Positions 1-8,165 of a DNA stretch of 35,260 bases are shown one piece after another. The notes under the pieces were generated by a model. It had not been told where the DNA came from, made no database searches, and saw nothing but the letters and a program-made list of their open reading frames with translations. The stretch is from Deltaproteobacteria bacterium. Lineage in GTDB: Bacteria; Myxococcota_A; UBA796; SXON01. The DNA lies in the NCBI GenBank assembly GCA_947484175.1, contig CANKOI010000042.1:1-35260 (forward strand). The letters are read 5' to 3'. Both the position numbers and the translations under genes were made by a program. Numbering within the stretch: position 1 is the stretch's first letter; each line of letters starts with the position of its first letter.

Positions 1-158
1 ATCAGGACGAGGACGGGAATCTCTACGAAGACACCCTCTTGCTGAACGTGACGGTAGACGGCACGGGCACCTGCGATCTGGGCACCCCCAACGTGGTTTA
101 CGGTGGGGACACCGGCGGCGGCGACACGGCCGGCGACACCGGCGATACCGGTGGCTGA
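1..158 (+). CDS. C-terminal end of a secreted-type protein with Asp-Thr-Gly-rich tail (partial)
   Basis: Only the last 51 codons lie in the window (frame starting at base 3, stop TGA at 156-158); the 5' part is outside. The visible part reads as a polar, beta-rich segment (residues such as NVTVDGTGTCDLGTP) followed by a terminal run built from GDT/DTG units (GGDTGGGDTAGDTGDTGG). DTG-rich low-complexity tracts are common in exported proteins of myxobacteria-like genomes, usually as linkers or tails; that export role is an inference here. Its stop overlaps the start of the kinase gene by 8 bases, so the two are probably translationally coupled. Function unknown. Confidence 0.6.
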   Translation, partial: QDEDGNLYEDTLLLNVTVDGTGTCDLGTPNVVYGGDTGGGDTAGDTGDTGG

Positions 159-1809
159 ACCGGCCACCGCGAGTTTCGGGCGCCGTTTTGAGCTGCAACG
201 CACCCTCGGCGTGGGCAGCTTCGGCACGGTGTACCTCGCCGAGATGGAGAGCTCCGGTGGATTCCGGCGGCGAGTGGCCCTGAAGCTCCTGAACCCCACC
301 TGGGACCAGCAGAGCGACGCGAGTACGCGACTGCGCGACGAAGCCCGCCTCCTCGGGCGGCTGCAGCACCGGCACATCGTCCGGGTGGACGATCTCCTGC
401 GGCTCGACGGGCGCTGGGCGCTCTTGATGGAGTACGTCGAGGGGGTGGACTTGGAGTGTGTCGTTACGCCCCCTCCGGGCGCAGACCTCCCCGCCTTCTC
501 GCCGCGCGCCGCTTTAGAGGTTGCACTCGCCGTTTCCGCGGCACTCTGGGCCGCCGCTGAGACGCCCGGCGAGGACGACCGCCCGCTGGCCGTGGTGCAC
601 CGCGACATCAAGCCGTCGAACATCCGGGTCACCTCGGAGGGCGAGGTGAAGGTGCTCGACTTCGGCGTGGCCCGCGCGGACTTCGCGGGGCGCGAGTCGA
701 AGACGGAGCGCGTTCGCTACGGCTCGATCGGCTACATGAGCCCCGAGCGGCTACTCGGCGGCGCCGAGACCAGCGCGGGCGACGTGTATTCGCTCGGGGT
801 GGTGCTGTGCGAGCTGCTGTTGGGCCGAGGCTACGGCCGCTGTGAGCTCGGCCCCGCGCAGCAGCAGGTGCAGCTAGAGATGGCGTGCAAGCAGGTGGAG
901 GCGATCGCAGGCGGCGAGATCGCGCAGCTTCTGCGAGAACTGCTTGCGTATGAAGCGGATGATCGGCCCTCCGCAAGAGTCGTGGAGGAGCGCGCTCGGG
1001 AGCTGTTGAAAGGGCGCACCGAGCTGGGACTTTCGGCGTGGAGTGGCCAGGTGGTGCCGATGCTCGCTCGCTCAGGGGCCGACGACTCGGGAGTGGCGGG
1101 CCGCGTGTTCGCGGAAAGCGACGTGAGCGGGCGTGCCGTGGTGAACTCCGAAACGATGGTGTTCCCCGAAGGCGGGAGCGCACCCGCTCCGGCGTTGCCG
1201 CGGTTGAGCGCAGACACCTTCAACAATGAAGCGGACGAGAGTGCACCTTCGCCACGCGGCTTGAAGCGGGCTGCCTGGATCGCGGGCGCACTCGCGCTCG
1301 TGGGGCTGGTGGCCGCAATCGGCTGGATGGCCACCCGCCCAGATCAGCGGGATGCGCGGGAGGGGCGACGGACGACGCCACCGGTCGCGGTTCCGGTGGA
1401 GGAAGGGGTGCCAGCCGCCGTGGCGGTTCCGTCGGAGGCGGGGGCCGAGGTGCCGGTGGAAGAGCCGCCTGGGCCCGCGGCCGGTCTCACGGCCGCGCCG
1501 CCGGCCTTTTCCAACACCGGCTCGGGCCCACCCCCCGCCCCTGCCGCTCCCGTCGCCGTGAGCGTGTCGCCGCCCGTTGCACCATCGGAGCTCCTGCGCT
1601 CGGCGAAGTTCGTGCTCGGTGGGAGCTCAGACCGCATCGAAGTGCAGTGTGGTGACGTGTCCTCCGGCGGCTACGGAAACGCCCTCCTGCAGAACTTTCC
1701 GGCCGGCACCTGTTCCGTTCGCGCCGCCGGGGCCACAACGACGGTGAACGTGCAGGAGCCGCGGAAGGTGGAGTGCACACTTGAGGGGGGCACGCTCGCA
1801 TGTCGCTGA
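151..1809 (+). CDS. Transmembrane eukaryote-like Ser/Thr protein kinase
   Basis: A 552-residue protein starting at GTG 151, chosen because an earlier in-frame GTG (103) would only add a Pro/Ala stretch translated from the DTG repeats of the previous gene. Kinase hallmarks are complete: glycine loop GVGSFGTVY (about 20-28), Lys45 in VALK, HRD at 150-152 in VVHRDIKPSN, DFG at 170-172 and an SPE motif in the activation segment, so it should be active. A hydrophobic segment at about 372-393 is a single membrane span. Beyond it lies a Pro/Ala/Val linker and a small C-terminal domain with four cysteines that looks PEGA-like (beta-rich, GTCSVR). The expected topology is a cytoplasmic kinase with an outward-facing sensor domain. 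The stop overlaps the next gene by 10 bases. Substrate and signal are unknown. Confidence 0.93.
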   Translation: MAEPATASFGRRFELQRTLGVGSFGTVYLAEMESSGGFRRRVALKLLNPTWDQQSDASTRLRDEARLLGRLQHRHIVRVDDLLRLDGRWALLMEYVEGVDLECVVTPPPGADLPAFSPRAALEVALAVSAALWAAAETPGEDDRPLAVVHRDIKPSNIRVTSEGEVKVLDFGVARADFAGRESKTERVRYGSIGYMSPERLLGGAETSAGDVYSLGVVLCELLLGRGYGRCELGPAQQQVQLEMACKQVEAIAGGEIAQLLRELLAYEADDRPSARVVEERARELLKGRTELGLSAWSGQVVPMLARSGADDSGVAGRVFAESDVSGRAVVNSETMVFPEGGSAPAPALPRLSADTFNNEADESAPSPRGLKRAAWIAGALALVGLVAAIGWMATRPDQRDAREGRRTTPPVAVPVEEGVPAAVAVPSEAGAEVPVEEPPGPAAGLTAAPPAFSNTGSGPPPAPAAPVAVSVSPPVAPSELLRSAKFVLGGSSDRIEVQCGDVSSGGYGNALLQNFPAGTCSVRAAGATTTVNVQEPRKVECTLEGGTLACR

Positions 1810-3230
1810 TTCTCACGCTGGTGTCCGTTGCCTTCGCCGACCGGGTGTATTGGGTGGCGCCGCCTTCACCGGAGGACACCGCTGCCCTTGCGCGCACCGT
1901 TCAGGGTGCGAAGTCGCTGCCGCTCGAACACTTGATGTCGGCGCCGGCGTCGGGCGACCCTTCCGCCGCTCTGGAGCAACTGCGTGTCGAGCTGCTGGCC
2001 GTGCGCCCGCTCCTCGCCGAGTTCGACGGCGAACTGCAGATCATGGCGCGCCTCAGCAAGGCGACGGCCGATGTCACGCTCCTGCGCTCCGACGCCGACG
2101 CCGAACTGTTGTTCGCGGCCGAGTGCTTCTTAGGCAACGCGGTGCATCGGTACTTCGGCGAGCGGCTTGGTAGCGACGCCGGCGCGGCTCCCTACCGGGC
2201 CGTGGTCGGTCCCGCCATCGTACCTGCCGCCTGGGTAGATGCCGTCGCGCTACGCGGCACCGCGAACCCCGACATGCGCGACCTTCCGGAGAAGCCGCAG
2301 CGCCTCGGCTACGATGGTGTGCGTGCGCTGGTGGGTGCGATGCCCGCAGCGAGCTTCGAGATCGGCCGGCTGGCCGAAGGCGCCGACGTTTGGCTCGACG
2401 GCAAGCAGGTGGCGGCCACGAGCGGCAGCCGCACGCTCCTCGTTCCCGGCCGCCACTTCTTCACGGTGCGCGTGGGCGATGTGGAGATACTCAGCGGAGA
2501 TGCCGTGCTGTCGGAAGGGGCCACCATGCGGGCGGAGGCGCCGTTTGGTCCGCGCGAACGCGACGAGCTGGTGAAGTTGCTCGACCGAGGGGGTGCATGG
2601 GCGGTGCCTCCAGAGGCCCAGGTGCCCATCGCGGGCGCGAATCAGCCCGTCTACCTTGCCCGCCCGAACGGCGGCCGCCCCCTGCTGGTGCGGGTCGATC
2701 GAGGGAGCGCGGAGGCTGTGCCCCTCGTGGCGCCAGCGCGGGCAGCCGCGCCGCCGTTGGCGGTGCACGTGGCGGCCGGTGCGGGCTGGATGTCCACCGG
2801 CGACTGGTTCTTGCTGAACGTGGCAGCCGGTGCGCCGCATTCCGAGAGCACGGTGAACGCCGCTTCGACAGCGCTGCTCGCCGATGTGGAGTACCGCTCG
2901 GGACTCTTCGCGGGCAGCGCGGGCGTGATCGGGCAGCTCGCTACCGGCGATTACCACGAACTACCCACTGGGAATGGCAGCACCCGCACGTTCGTCTATC
3001 CTCACGTGGGCGTCGGCCTTCCCTGGGTTCAGGCCACCATCGGGCCGCTCTTTCCGTGGTACCTCGGGGTAGGCCTGAAGGGGCGCATCCCGGTAACGGC
3101 GGGGCTGGAGGTGGTCGCGAACGCGGTCGTGGGAGCCGGGATTGAGGTGCCACGAGGTGGCGGCGAACCCGCCTTTGAGCCGCTCCCGCTGGTGTCGGTG
3201 TGGGGCGGTGCCGGGTGGCGCTTCGACTGA
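1800..3230 (+). CDS. Secreted protein with PEGA-like segment and C-terminal beta-barrel-like domain
   Basis: 476 residues from ATG 1800, the only possible start in this frame; the ATG sits inside the kinase stop region, so translation is coupled. The first 13 residues (MSLILTLVSVAFA) form a short hydrophobic signal ending in AFA, with no positive charge. A helical N-terminal half is followed at about 186-230 by a PEGA-like stretch (GADVWLDGKQV...LLVPGRHFFTVRVGD). Residues from about 320 on are alternating, Gly- and aromatic-rich strands ending in GAGWRFD, as in outer-membrane beta-barrels. I do not recognise a named family. Being coupled to a kinase whose outer domain is also PEGA-like, it may be its envelope partner (inference). 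Confidence 0.75.
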   Translation: MSLILTLVSVAFADRVYWVAPPSPEDTAALARTVQGAKSLPLEHLMSAPASGDPSAALEQLRVELLAVRPLLAEFDGELQIMARLSKATADVTLLRSDADAELLFAAECFLGNAVHRYFGERLGSDAGAAPYRAVVGPAIVPAAWVDAVALRGTANPDMRDLPEKPQRLGYDGVRALVGAMPAASFEIGRLAEGADVWLDGKQVAATSGSRTLLVPGRHFFTVRVGDVEILSGDAVLSEGATMRAEAPFGPRERDELVKLLDRGGAWAVPPEAQVPIAGANQPVYLARPNGGRPLLVRVDRGSAEAVPLVAPARAAAPPLAVHVAAGAGWMSTGDWFLLNVAAGAPHSESTVNAASTALLADVEYRSGLFAGSAGVIGQLATGDYHELPTGNGSTRTFVYPHVGVGLPWVQATIGPLFPWYLGVGLKGRIPVTAGLEVVANAVVGAGIEVPRGGGEPAFEPLPLVSVWGGAGWRFD

Positions 3231-3258
3231 TCCGGGGGCCTCGGGCTACGTGAGCGCC

Positions 3259-4176
3259 ATGTTCGTTCTCGTTCTCGCCTGCGCCGCCACCGAAACGCCC
3301 CCTCCCGAACCGAGTGCGCCGGCGTTGCGCACCGTCGTGGTAGCGCTGAACTGGTACCCCGAACCCGAATTCGGAGGCTTCTACGACGCCGCGCTGCGCG
3401 GCCTCTACCAGCAGGCCGGCCTCGACGTCACCATCCTTCCCGGAGGTCCGGGCGCTCCCGTGCTCGAGCTGCTGGCAGGCGGGCGAGCTCAGGTCGCGAT
3501 CTCCGGAGCGGATGATCTGCTGGTGCGGCGGGCTCGCGGGCTTGATGCCGTAGCGGTTTTCGCCGGGTTCCAGGACTCGCCGGTGGGGCTTCTCGTTCAC
3601 GACCCTGGGCCGGCAGCCTACGCGGAGGTTCGGGGGCCGGTCGCTGCGGAGGCGGGATCGCCCTTTCAGCAGTTCATCTGGGCGAAGTTCGGCTGGGAGG
3701 GCAAGGTGGAGCTGGTCCCCACCACGGGCACGATTGCGCCGTTCGTGGCGAACGCGGAGCTGGCCCAGCAGGCGTACGTCACCAGCGAGCCCTGCCTCGC
3801 GGAGGCGCAGGGAGTCAAAGTCCGGTTCCTGCCTGCGAAGGAGGCGGGGTGGAACCCCTACGCTTCGTTGGCGGTCGTGAACGGCAGCGAGAAGGCCGAG
3901 CCGTGGGTCAGCGACTTCGTGCGGGCGAGCACCGAGGGATGGAGGCACTACTTGGACGATCCGACCGTCGCCAACGCCGAGATCACCAAGCTGAACAAGG
4001 AGATGACGGTGGAGCGGGTGACCTGCGTCACCGAGCGCCAGAAGGCGTATGTCACCGGTGACGCGGGGGTGGGCCGGTTGGAAGCGGCTCGTTTCGCCGA
4101 GGTCGCCGCAGCGCTGGGGTCGGTGGGGCAGCCGGTGAGCGCGGAAGGAGCGTTCGTGGAGCGCGGCGCGGACTGA
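3259..4176 (+). CDS. NMT1/THI5-like ABC transporter substrate-binding lipoprotein
   Basis: 305 residues from ATG 3259; GTG 3250 is a possible alternative start. The N-terminus MFVLVLAC ends in a lipobox-like LAC, so Cys8 would be lipidated and the protein would be an envelope lipoprotein. The sequence then shows the opening typical of NMT1/THI5-like binding proteins: VVVALNWYPEPEFGGFYDA, a segment reading GLYQQAGLDVTILPGGPG, and QVAISGADDLL. Members bind thiamine-pyrimidine precursors (ThiY), riboflavin (RibY) or other small ligands for ABC importers. No permease or ATPase gene is adjacent here, so the ligand is unassigned. It converges on the RibD-like/folB pair; a flavin or pterin link is tempting but only a guess. 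Confidence 0.8.
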   Translation: MFVLVLACAATETPPPEPSAPALRTVVVALNWYPEPEFGGFYDAALRGLYQQAGLDVTILPGGPGAPVLELLAGGRAQVAISGADDLLVRRARGLDAVAVFAGFQDSPVGLLVHDPGPAAYAEVRGPVAAEAGSPFQQFIWAKFGWEGKVELVPTTGTIAPFVANAELAQQAYVTSEPCLAEAQGVKVRFLPAKEAGWNPYASLAVVNGSEKAEPWVSDFVRASTEGWRHYLDDPTVANAEITKLNKEMTVERVTCVTERQKAYVTGDAGVGRLEAARFAEVAAALGSVGQPVSAEGAFVERGAD

Positions 4177-4190
4177 GTTTGGTGCACTCG

Positions 4191-4269
4191 GCGCCCCGCC
4201 CCGGCGCGGGCGCGCTCGTAAGTCGGGGTAGACCTCTGGTCTGGGTGCACTTACGAGCGTGCGGGGCGC
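4191..4269. terminator. Nested inverted repeat between convergent genes, probable bidirectional terminator
   Basis: Three nested arm pairs lie in the 104-base gap between convergent stops: outer GCGCCCCGC (4191-4199) with GCGGGGCGC (4261-4269), middle CGCTCGTAAGT (4213-4223) with ACTTACGAGCG (4249-4259), and inner AGACC (4230-4234) with GGTCT (4238-4242). All arms match perfectly. There is no T-run after the stem on either strand, so it would be a non-canonical terminator or an mRNA 3'-end stabiliser. The position supports a terminator role for both genes. Confidence 0.55.
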
Positions 4270-4280
4270 ATCAGCCGGAA

Positions 4281-4940
4281 CTAGGACCGACGCACGCTGT
4301 ACCGGCAGAACAGCTCGTTCCCAACGTGGTGGGCGTGGCGCAGCTCCAAGCGGGGGGCGCTCGCCCAGCTGAAGCCCGGGCCGTCCACGAGCGAGGGCGC
4401 CCCTGTCCCTCCGAGCACGAGCGGGCAGAGCGTGAAGTAGACGTCGTCGACCAGGCCAGCTGCAAGCCACTGGCTGAGGAGGTTGCCGCCACACTCCAGC
4501 AGGAGTTGTTGGACTCCGCGCCGCGCGAGATCGGCGGCGATCGCGGCGGGCTCGGACACACCCGGCACCGCGCCTGGTACGAGCAAGGTGCCCGGCGAGT
4601 ACACGAGCGGCATCACGCGCGGATCGGACCAAAAACGCCCGTGCATCGGCAGCTCGCCCGTGCGGGTGACGATGGCGTTGAACCAGCGCCGGCCCTCGAT
4701 GGGAGGGGCCTCCCCGTCGGGAAAATTATGTTCCTCGAGGAGCTGCAGGGCCGCCGCGTCGGGAACGAGCGGAAGGGGCCAGTTTCGGAAGGTACGCCCG
4801 CCGACCAGCACGGCGTCACTTCGGGCGCGGAGCACGCTCATGTAGGCGCGGTCGAGCGGGGTACCCAGCGCCACGTGATCGTACTGGGCGGTCGCGATGC
4901 GCCCGTCGAGTGCGATGGCCGTGTTGCTGATCACCCGCAT
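4281..4940 (-). CDS. RibD C-terminal-like (DHFR-fold) NADPH-dependent reductase
   Basis: 219 residues from ATG 4940, which lies 2 bases after the folB stop. It matches the RibD C-terminal reductase family: start SNTAIALDGRIA, then RSDAVLVGGRTF, and LLLECGGNLLSQWLAAGLVDD and LCPLVLGG near the end. The family reduces ribosylaminopyrimidine intermediates of riboflavin synthesis and shares the dihydrofolate reductase fold. The deaminase half of RibD is absent. Because it is translated right after folB, a pterin substrate (a dihydrofolate reductase-like role, as reported for M. tuberculosis Rv2671) is as likely as a riboflavin role; this is inference from context. Confidence 0.85.
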   Translation of the reverse strand: MRVISNTAIALDGRIATAQYDHVALGTPLDRAYMSVLRARSDAVLVGGRTFRNWPLPLVPDAAALQLLEEHNFPDGEAPPIEGRRWFNAIVTRTGELPMHGRFWSDPRVMPLVYSPGTLLVPGAVPGVSEPAAIAADLARRGVQQLLLECGGNLLSQWLAAGLVDDVYFTLCPLVLGGTGAPSLVDGPGFSWASAPRLELRHAHHVGNELFCRYSVRRS

Positions 4941-4942
4941 CG

Positions 4943-5311
4943 TCAGGCGAAATCGGCGCGGGTGCGCAGGCACTCCACCGCTACGCTCCCCACGTTGGGC
5001 ATGTCGAACGGCGCTTTCGTTACCCGCACCCGCACCCGTTCCACCGGGAATGCCGTGACGAGGAGGCGCGCCACCTCTTCCGCCACGGCCTCGATCAGGC
5101 GGTACTCCTTCCCTTGGATCAACGCTCCGATCTTCAGGTTGGCTTCGTAGTAGTCCACGATGCCCCGAGCGCGATCGGCCTGAGCGGCCTCCCGCCATTC
5201 GGTCTCCGCTTCGAAGTCGATGACGATGCGTTGCCGGATGTGGCGCTCGTACTCGTGGAATCCGATGCGGACGTCGTAGGAGAAGGCGGTGCCGAGAACC
5301 CGGTCGTGCAT
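4943..5311 (-). CDS. folB: Dihydroneopterin aldolase
   Basis: 122 residues from ATG 5311, the usual length for FolB. Visible family features are the opening YDVRIGFHEYERHIRQRIVIDFE, the central SIV-type segment DYYEANLKIGALI followed by YRLIEAVAEEVARLL, and a C-terminal VRVTKAPFDMPNVGSVAVE that corresponds to the KP.A....VGV region. The enzyme cleaves 7,8-dihydroneopterin to 6-hydroxymethyl-dihydropterin in the cytoplasm during folate synthesis. First gene of a two-gene operon with the RibD-like reductase. No Shine-Dalgarno is visible upstream; a TAAGTA hexamer ends 5 bases before the ATG (5317-5322), so a leaderless transcript is possible. Confidence 0.87.
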   Translation of the reverse strand: MHDRVLGTAFSYDVRIGFHEYERHIRQRIVIDFEAETEWREAAQADRARGIVDYYEANLKIGALIQGKEYRLIEAVAEEVARLLVTAFPVERVRVRVTKAPFDMPNVGSVAVECLRTRADFA

Positions 5312-5358
5312 GGGTGTACTTATCTCGCGGCCGCGGGTACCGAAGGGCACAATGTCCG

Positions 5359-5387
5359 TTGACGCGCCGTCGGGACCGCGGCTATCT
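5359..5387 (+). promoter_or_regulatory. Sigma-70-like promoter of the radical SAM gene
   Basis: TTGACG at 5359-5364 and CTATCT at 5382-5387 are separated by exactly 17 bases. The predicted start site near 5394 leaves a leader of only about 11 bases that just includes the GGAGG ribosome-binding site at 5396-5400. Confidence 0.6.
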
Positions 5388-5404
5388 GGCGGAACGGAGG
5401 CGGT

Positions 5405-6898
5405 GTGCGCGTTCTGGTCTGCTATCCCCCGATCGAGTCGGCGAAGGGCAGCCCCATGCTCACCCAGAACCGCCAGTTCCAGTGGTTCACCGAGCCCAGT
5501 TACCTGTATCCGTGCATCCCTGCCTCGGCGGCCACCTTGCTCGCGAGCATGGGCCATGAGGTGATGTGGGTGGACTGCATCGCGGAACGGAAGAGTTGGG
5601 CCCAGTTTGATCGCCTCGTACGTGATTTCCAGCCCGAGCTGGTGGCGATGGAGACGAAGTCGCCGGTGGTGCGCATTCACTGGAAGATCGTCGATCGAAT
5701 CAAGGCCATCGCCAATCGGGCCCAGGTGGTGTTGTTCGGCGACCACATCGCGGGCAATCCGGGCGAAACCCTCGAGTGTTCCAACACCGACTTCTGCATC
5801 ACCGGTGGCGACTACGACTTTTCACTCCGCAGCATCGTGTGGCACCTCACCGAAGGAAAGGCGCTCGAAAGCGGAATCTGGTGGAAGGACAGCGACGGTC
5901 AACTCCAGAATTCCGGGCCCTACGACAGCCAGTACTCTCTGGAGTCGCTGCCGTACATGGATCGGGACCTCACCAACGCCCACCTCTATTTTGAGAAGTG
6001 GAAGTACCGGCTGCCGTTCATGTGGACGATGGCGGGCCGCGACTGCCCGTACGGCCGCTGCACCTTCTGTTCGTGGACCGTCACCTACCCCAAGTTCAGC
6101 ACCGTCTCTCCCGAGCACCTCGCCACCGAGATGGAGATGCTGATCAAGCGCTACGGCGCCAAGAACATCTTCGACGACACCGGAGCGTTGCCCACCGGCA
6201 ACTGGCTCACGCGGCTCTGCAACGAGATGATCGACCGAAAGATCAACGAAGAGATCGTCTTCGACTGCAATTTCCGCTTTGACTACTTCACGGAGAAGAA
6301 CGTTCACCTCATGAAGAAGGCGGGCTTCCGGAAGCTGATTCTCGGCATCGAGAGCGCCAGCGAGCGCACCATCGACATTCTCGACAAGTCGCTCACCCGC
6401 GAACAGATCATCGAGGGCTGCAAGATGGCGAGCTCGGCGGGTCTGCAGCCCCACCTCACGATGATGGTGGGCTACCCCTGGGAAACGAAGGAGGACGCAT
6501 ACGAAACCCTCCGGCTCGCGAAGTACCTGATGCACGAGGGCTACGCCCATCACCTTCAGGCCACCGTCGTGATGCCGTACCCGGGCACCCCGCTGTTCAA
6601 GCTGTGCCAGGAAATGGGCTGGATCCGGTTCAATCCCACCGACTACGATCGCTACGACATGACCGAGCCCGCCTGCGTCCTCACCGACATGAACCAGCAG
6701 GAGGTGGTGCAGATGGCGGGGCAGTTCTACAAGCTGTACATGCACCCGAAGTTCCTCAGTCACCAACTGCGGAACCTCCACTCGATCGACGACCTCGACT
6801 ACATGCGCCGCGGCGTCACCGCCATCTGGGGCCACATCAAGGACTTTGCGGACATCCGCGCCGACCACGGCCAGCACCAGTTCACGGCGGCGAAGTAA
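5405..6898 (+). CDS. B12-binding-domain radical SAM protein
   Basis: 497 residues from GTG 5405, four bases after a GGAGG site (5396-5400); no earlier start fits. The N-terminal ~150 residues form a cobalamin-binding-like Rossmann domain (MRVLVCYPP, PASAATLLASMGHEV, VVLFGDH). A radical SAM domain follows with cluster cysteines Cys214, Cys219 and Cys222 in CPYGRCTFC, then FDDTG and LILGIESASERTIDILDK, typical of this superfamily, and MMVGYPWETKED. The spacing is CX4CX2C rather than the common CX3CX2C. Relatives include methyltransferases and ring-forming enzymes; the substrate cannot be told from sequence. It stands alone, ending 2 bases from the convergent gene on the other strand. Confidence 0.88.
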   Translation: MRVLVCYPPIESAKGSPMLTQNRQFQWFTEPSYLYPCIPASAATLLASMGHEVMWVDCIAERKSWAQFDRLVRDFQPELVAMETKSPVVRIHWKIVDRIKAIANRAQVVLFGDHIAGNPGETLECSNTDFCITGGDYDFSLRSIVWHLTEGKALESGIWWKDSDGQLQNSGPYDSQYSLESLPYMDRDLTNAHLYFEKWKYRLPFMWTMAGRDCPYGRCTFCSWTVTYPKFSTVSPEHLATEMEMLIKRYGAKNIFDDTGALPTGNWLTRLCNEMIDRKINEEIVFDCNFRFDYFTEKNVHLMKKAGFRKLILGIESASERTIDILDKSLTREQIIEGCKMASSAGLQPHLTMMVGYPWETKEDAYETLRLAKYLMHEGYAHHLQATVVMPYPGTPLFKLCQEMGWIRFNPTDYDRYDMTEPACVLTDMNQQEVVQMAGQFYKLYMHPKFLSHQLRNLHSIDDLDYMRRGVTAIWGHIKDFADIRADHGQHQFTAAK

Positions 6899-6900
6899 GT

Positions 6901-8085
6901 CTACTCGATGGAGCGGATCGCCGCGAGCCGCATGCCGCGCGTGTCGGGACTGTCGAGGCTGAAGCTTCGCATGTCGCCGAGCTGATCACGAACGTAGGCC
7001 TCCGTGCGCTCCGCGGCCGCCTTCACGGCCGCCGTGGCGGGCTTGAACGTGCGCCAGGCCAATTCCTCTCGTTGCAGGTCGTAGTCCCACACTCCGATGA
7101 TCCGGCCGCGGTCGACGATGGCCTGGTTGGAAAGGTCGGCCAACGTTCCGCCGGCTTGCAGCCCCTTCTCCGAGAGGATCGAGCGTTTGTGGTCCTCCGG
7201 GTGGATGTGGGCGGCAAGCTCGCGGCGGTGCAGGAAGAGCCCGTCGAGGTTGCCCACGAAGTGCACTTGGGGCTCGGCAGGTACGACCGTGGCCTGGATT
7301 TCGTCGATGTCTTCGGGCAGGGCGTACCGGTCTTCGCTCACGACGACCGCGCCGATGGCGGCGAACGCATGCTTGCCGTTCTTGATGCCGAGTCCGGCCC
7401 ACACGGAGAACTGGGCGGCGCGGGCCGGCCCGGTCCACCGCAAGAACCGCTTTGCGAGCTCGGCGTTGAGCTCGGCGGGCGGCATCGGTCGGCTGATGGG
7501 CGCCGGCCGCCAGAGGGTGTACACGAACCGTTGACGGTCCAAACGGCCTTCGATGGGGATGCGCCGGATGAGGCCGTGGGATTGGAGCCAACCGAGAGCC
7601 AGCGGCAGGGTGGTGGCGAGGCCGCGCTTTTTGCCTTCGTGGCCGAGGCTGCGCACGGCGGGGCCGAGCTTGTCCTTGATCGATCTCGGGTCGAGCGGGC
7701 CGCTCACGAGTGCGCCCTGCACGTCCTCGTGAAGGCGTTCGAGCTCCTCGTCGGTCACGTTGAGGTACTTCCGGGCCATGGCGGCGTCGGCGTCGTCGCC
7801 CGCGCCCTGACCGGCCTGAAGGGCGACCGCGAAGTCGCTCGCGGGGATCACGTAGGTGCAGCCCCGCGCGCTGGGCAGCTCCTGGATTTCGCCGGCCAGC
7901 AGCGCGGCTTCCACTTCCGCACGCGAGAGGCCCGCTCGAGCCTGCATGCCGATGTACGGCCCGGCCCCGCCCACGGATCGCATCCAGCCGGCGCGCTCGA
8001 GGATGGCGGCGGGCGAGGCTCCGGCGAAGGAGCCGTCGAGCCCCTGCCGCGCCCACCACCACGCCCGAAGCTTGTCGCCGTCCAT
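6901..8085 (-). CDS. Winged-helix HTH_42 (AlkZ/YcaQ-like) family protein
   Basis: 394 residues from ATG 8085, preceded by an AGAGG site. The layout follows the winged-helix DNA-binding (HTH_42) family that includes the DNA glycosylases AlkZ and YcaQ: N-terminal GDKLRAWWWARQGL, the PYIGMQAR region, RGCTYVIPASDF, and later VYTLWRP, RFLRWTGPARAAQFSVWAG and DRGRIIGVWDYD. In AlkZ the catalytic QxQ motif precedes the PYVGLWAR-like segment; here that place reads GWMRSVGGAGPY, so the glycosylase residues seem absent. It may bind DNA or damaged bases without excising them, or act differently. The next gene upstream on this strand is 80 bases away. Confidence 0.78.
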   Translation of the reverse strand: MDGDKLRAWWWARQGLDGSFAGASPAAILERAGWMRSVGGAGPYIGMQARAGLSRAEVEAALLAGEIQELPSARGCTYVIPASDFAVALQAGQGAGDDADAAMARKYLNVTDEELERLHEDVQGALVSGPLDPRSIKDKLGPAVRSLGHEGKKRGLATTLPLALGWLQSHGLIRRIPIEGRLDRQRFVYTLWRPAPISRPMPPAELNAELAKRFLRWTGPARAAQFSVWAGLGIKNGKHAFAAIGAVVVSEDRYALPEDIDEIQATVVPAEPQVHFVGNLDGLFLHRRELAAHIHPEDHKRSILSEKGLQAGGTLADLSNQAIVDRGRIIGVWDYDLQREELAWRTFKPATAAVKAAAERTEAYVRDQLGDMRSFSLDSPDTRGMRLAAIRSIE

Positions 8086-8165
8086 TCTTACCTCTCGGCG
8101 GGGCGGTAACCACAATCCACGGCTTTGGCGCCAATTCGGCGGGAACGGGAGCGGAGCGGGGCCGA

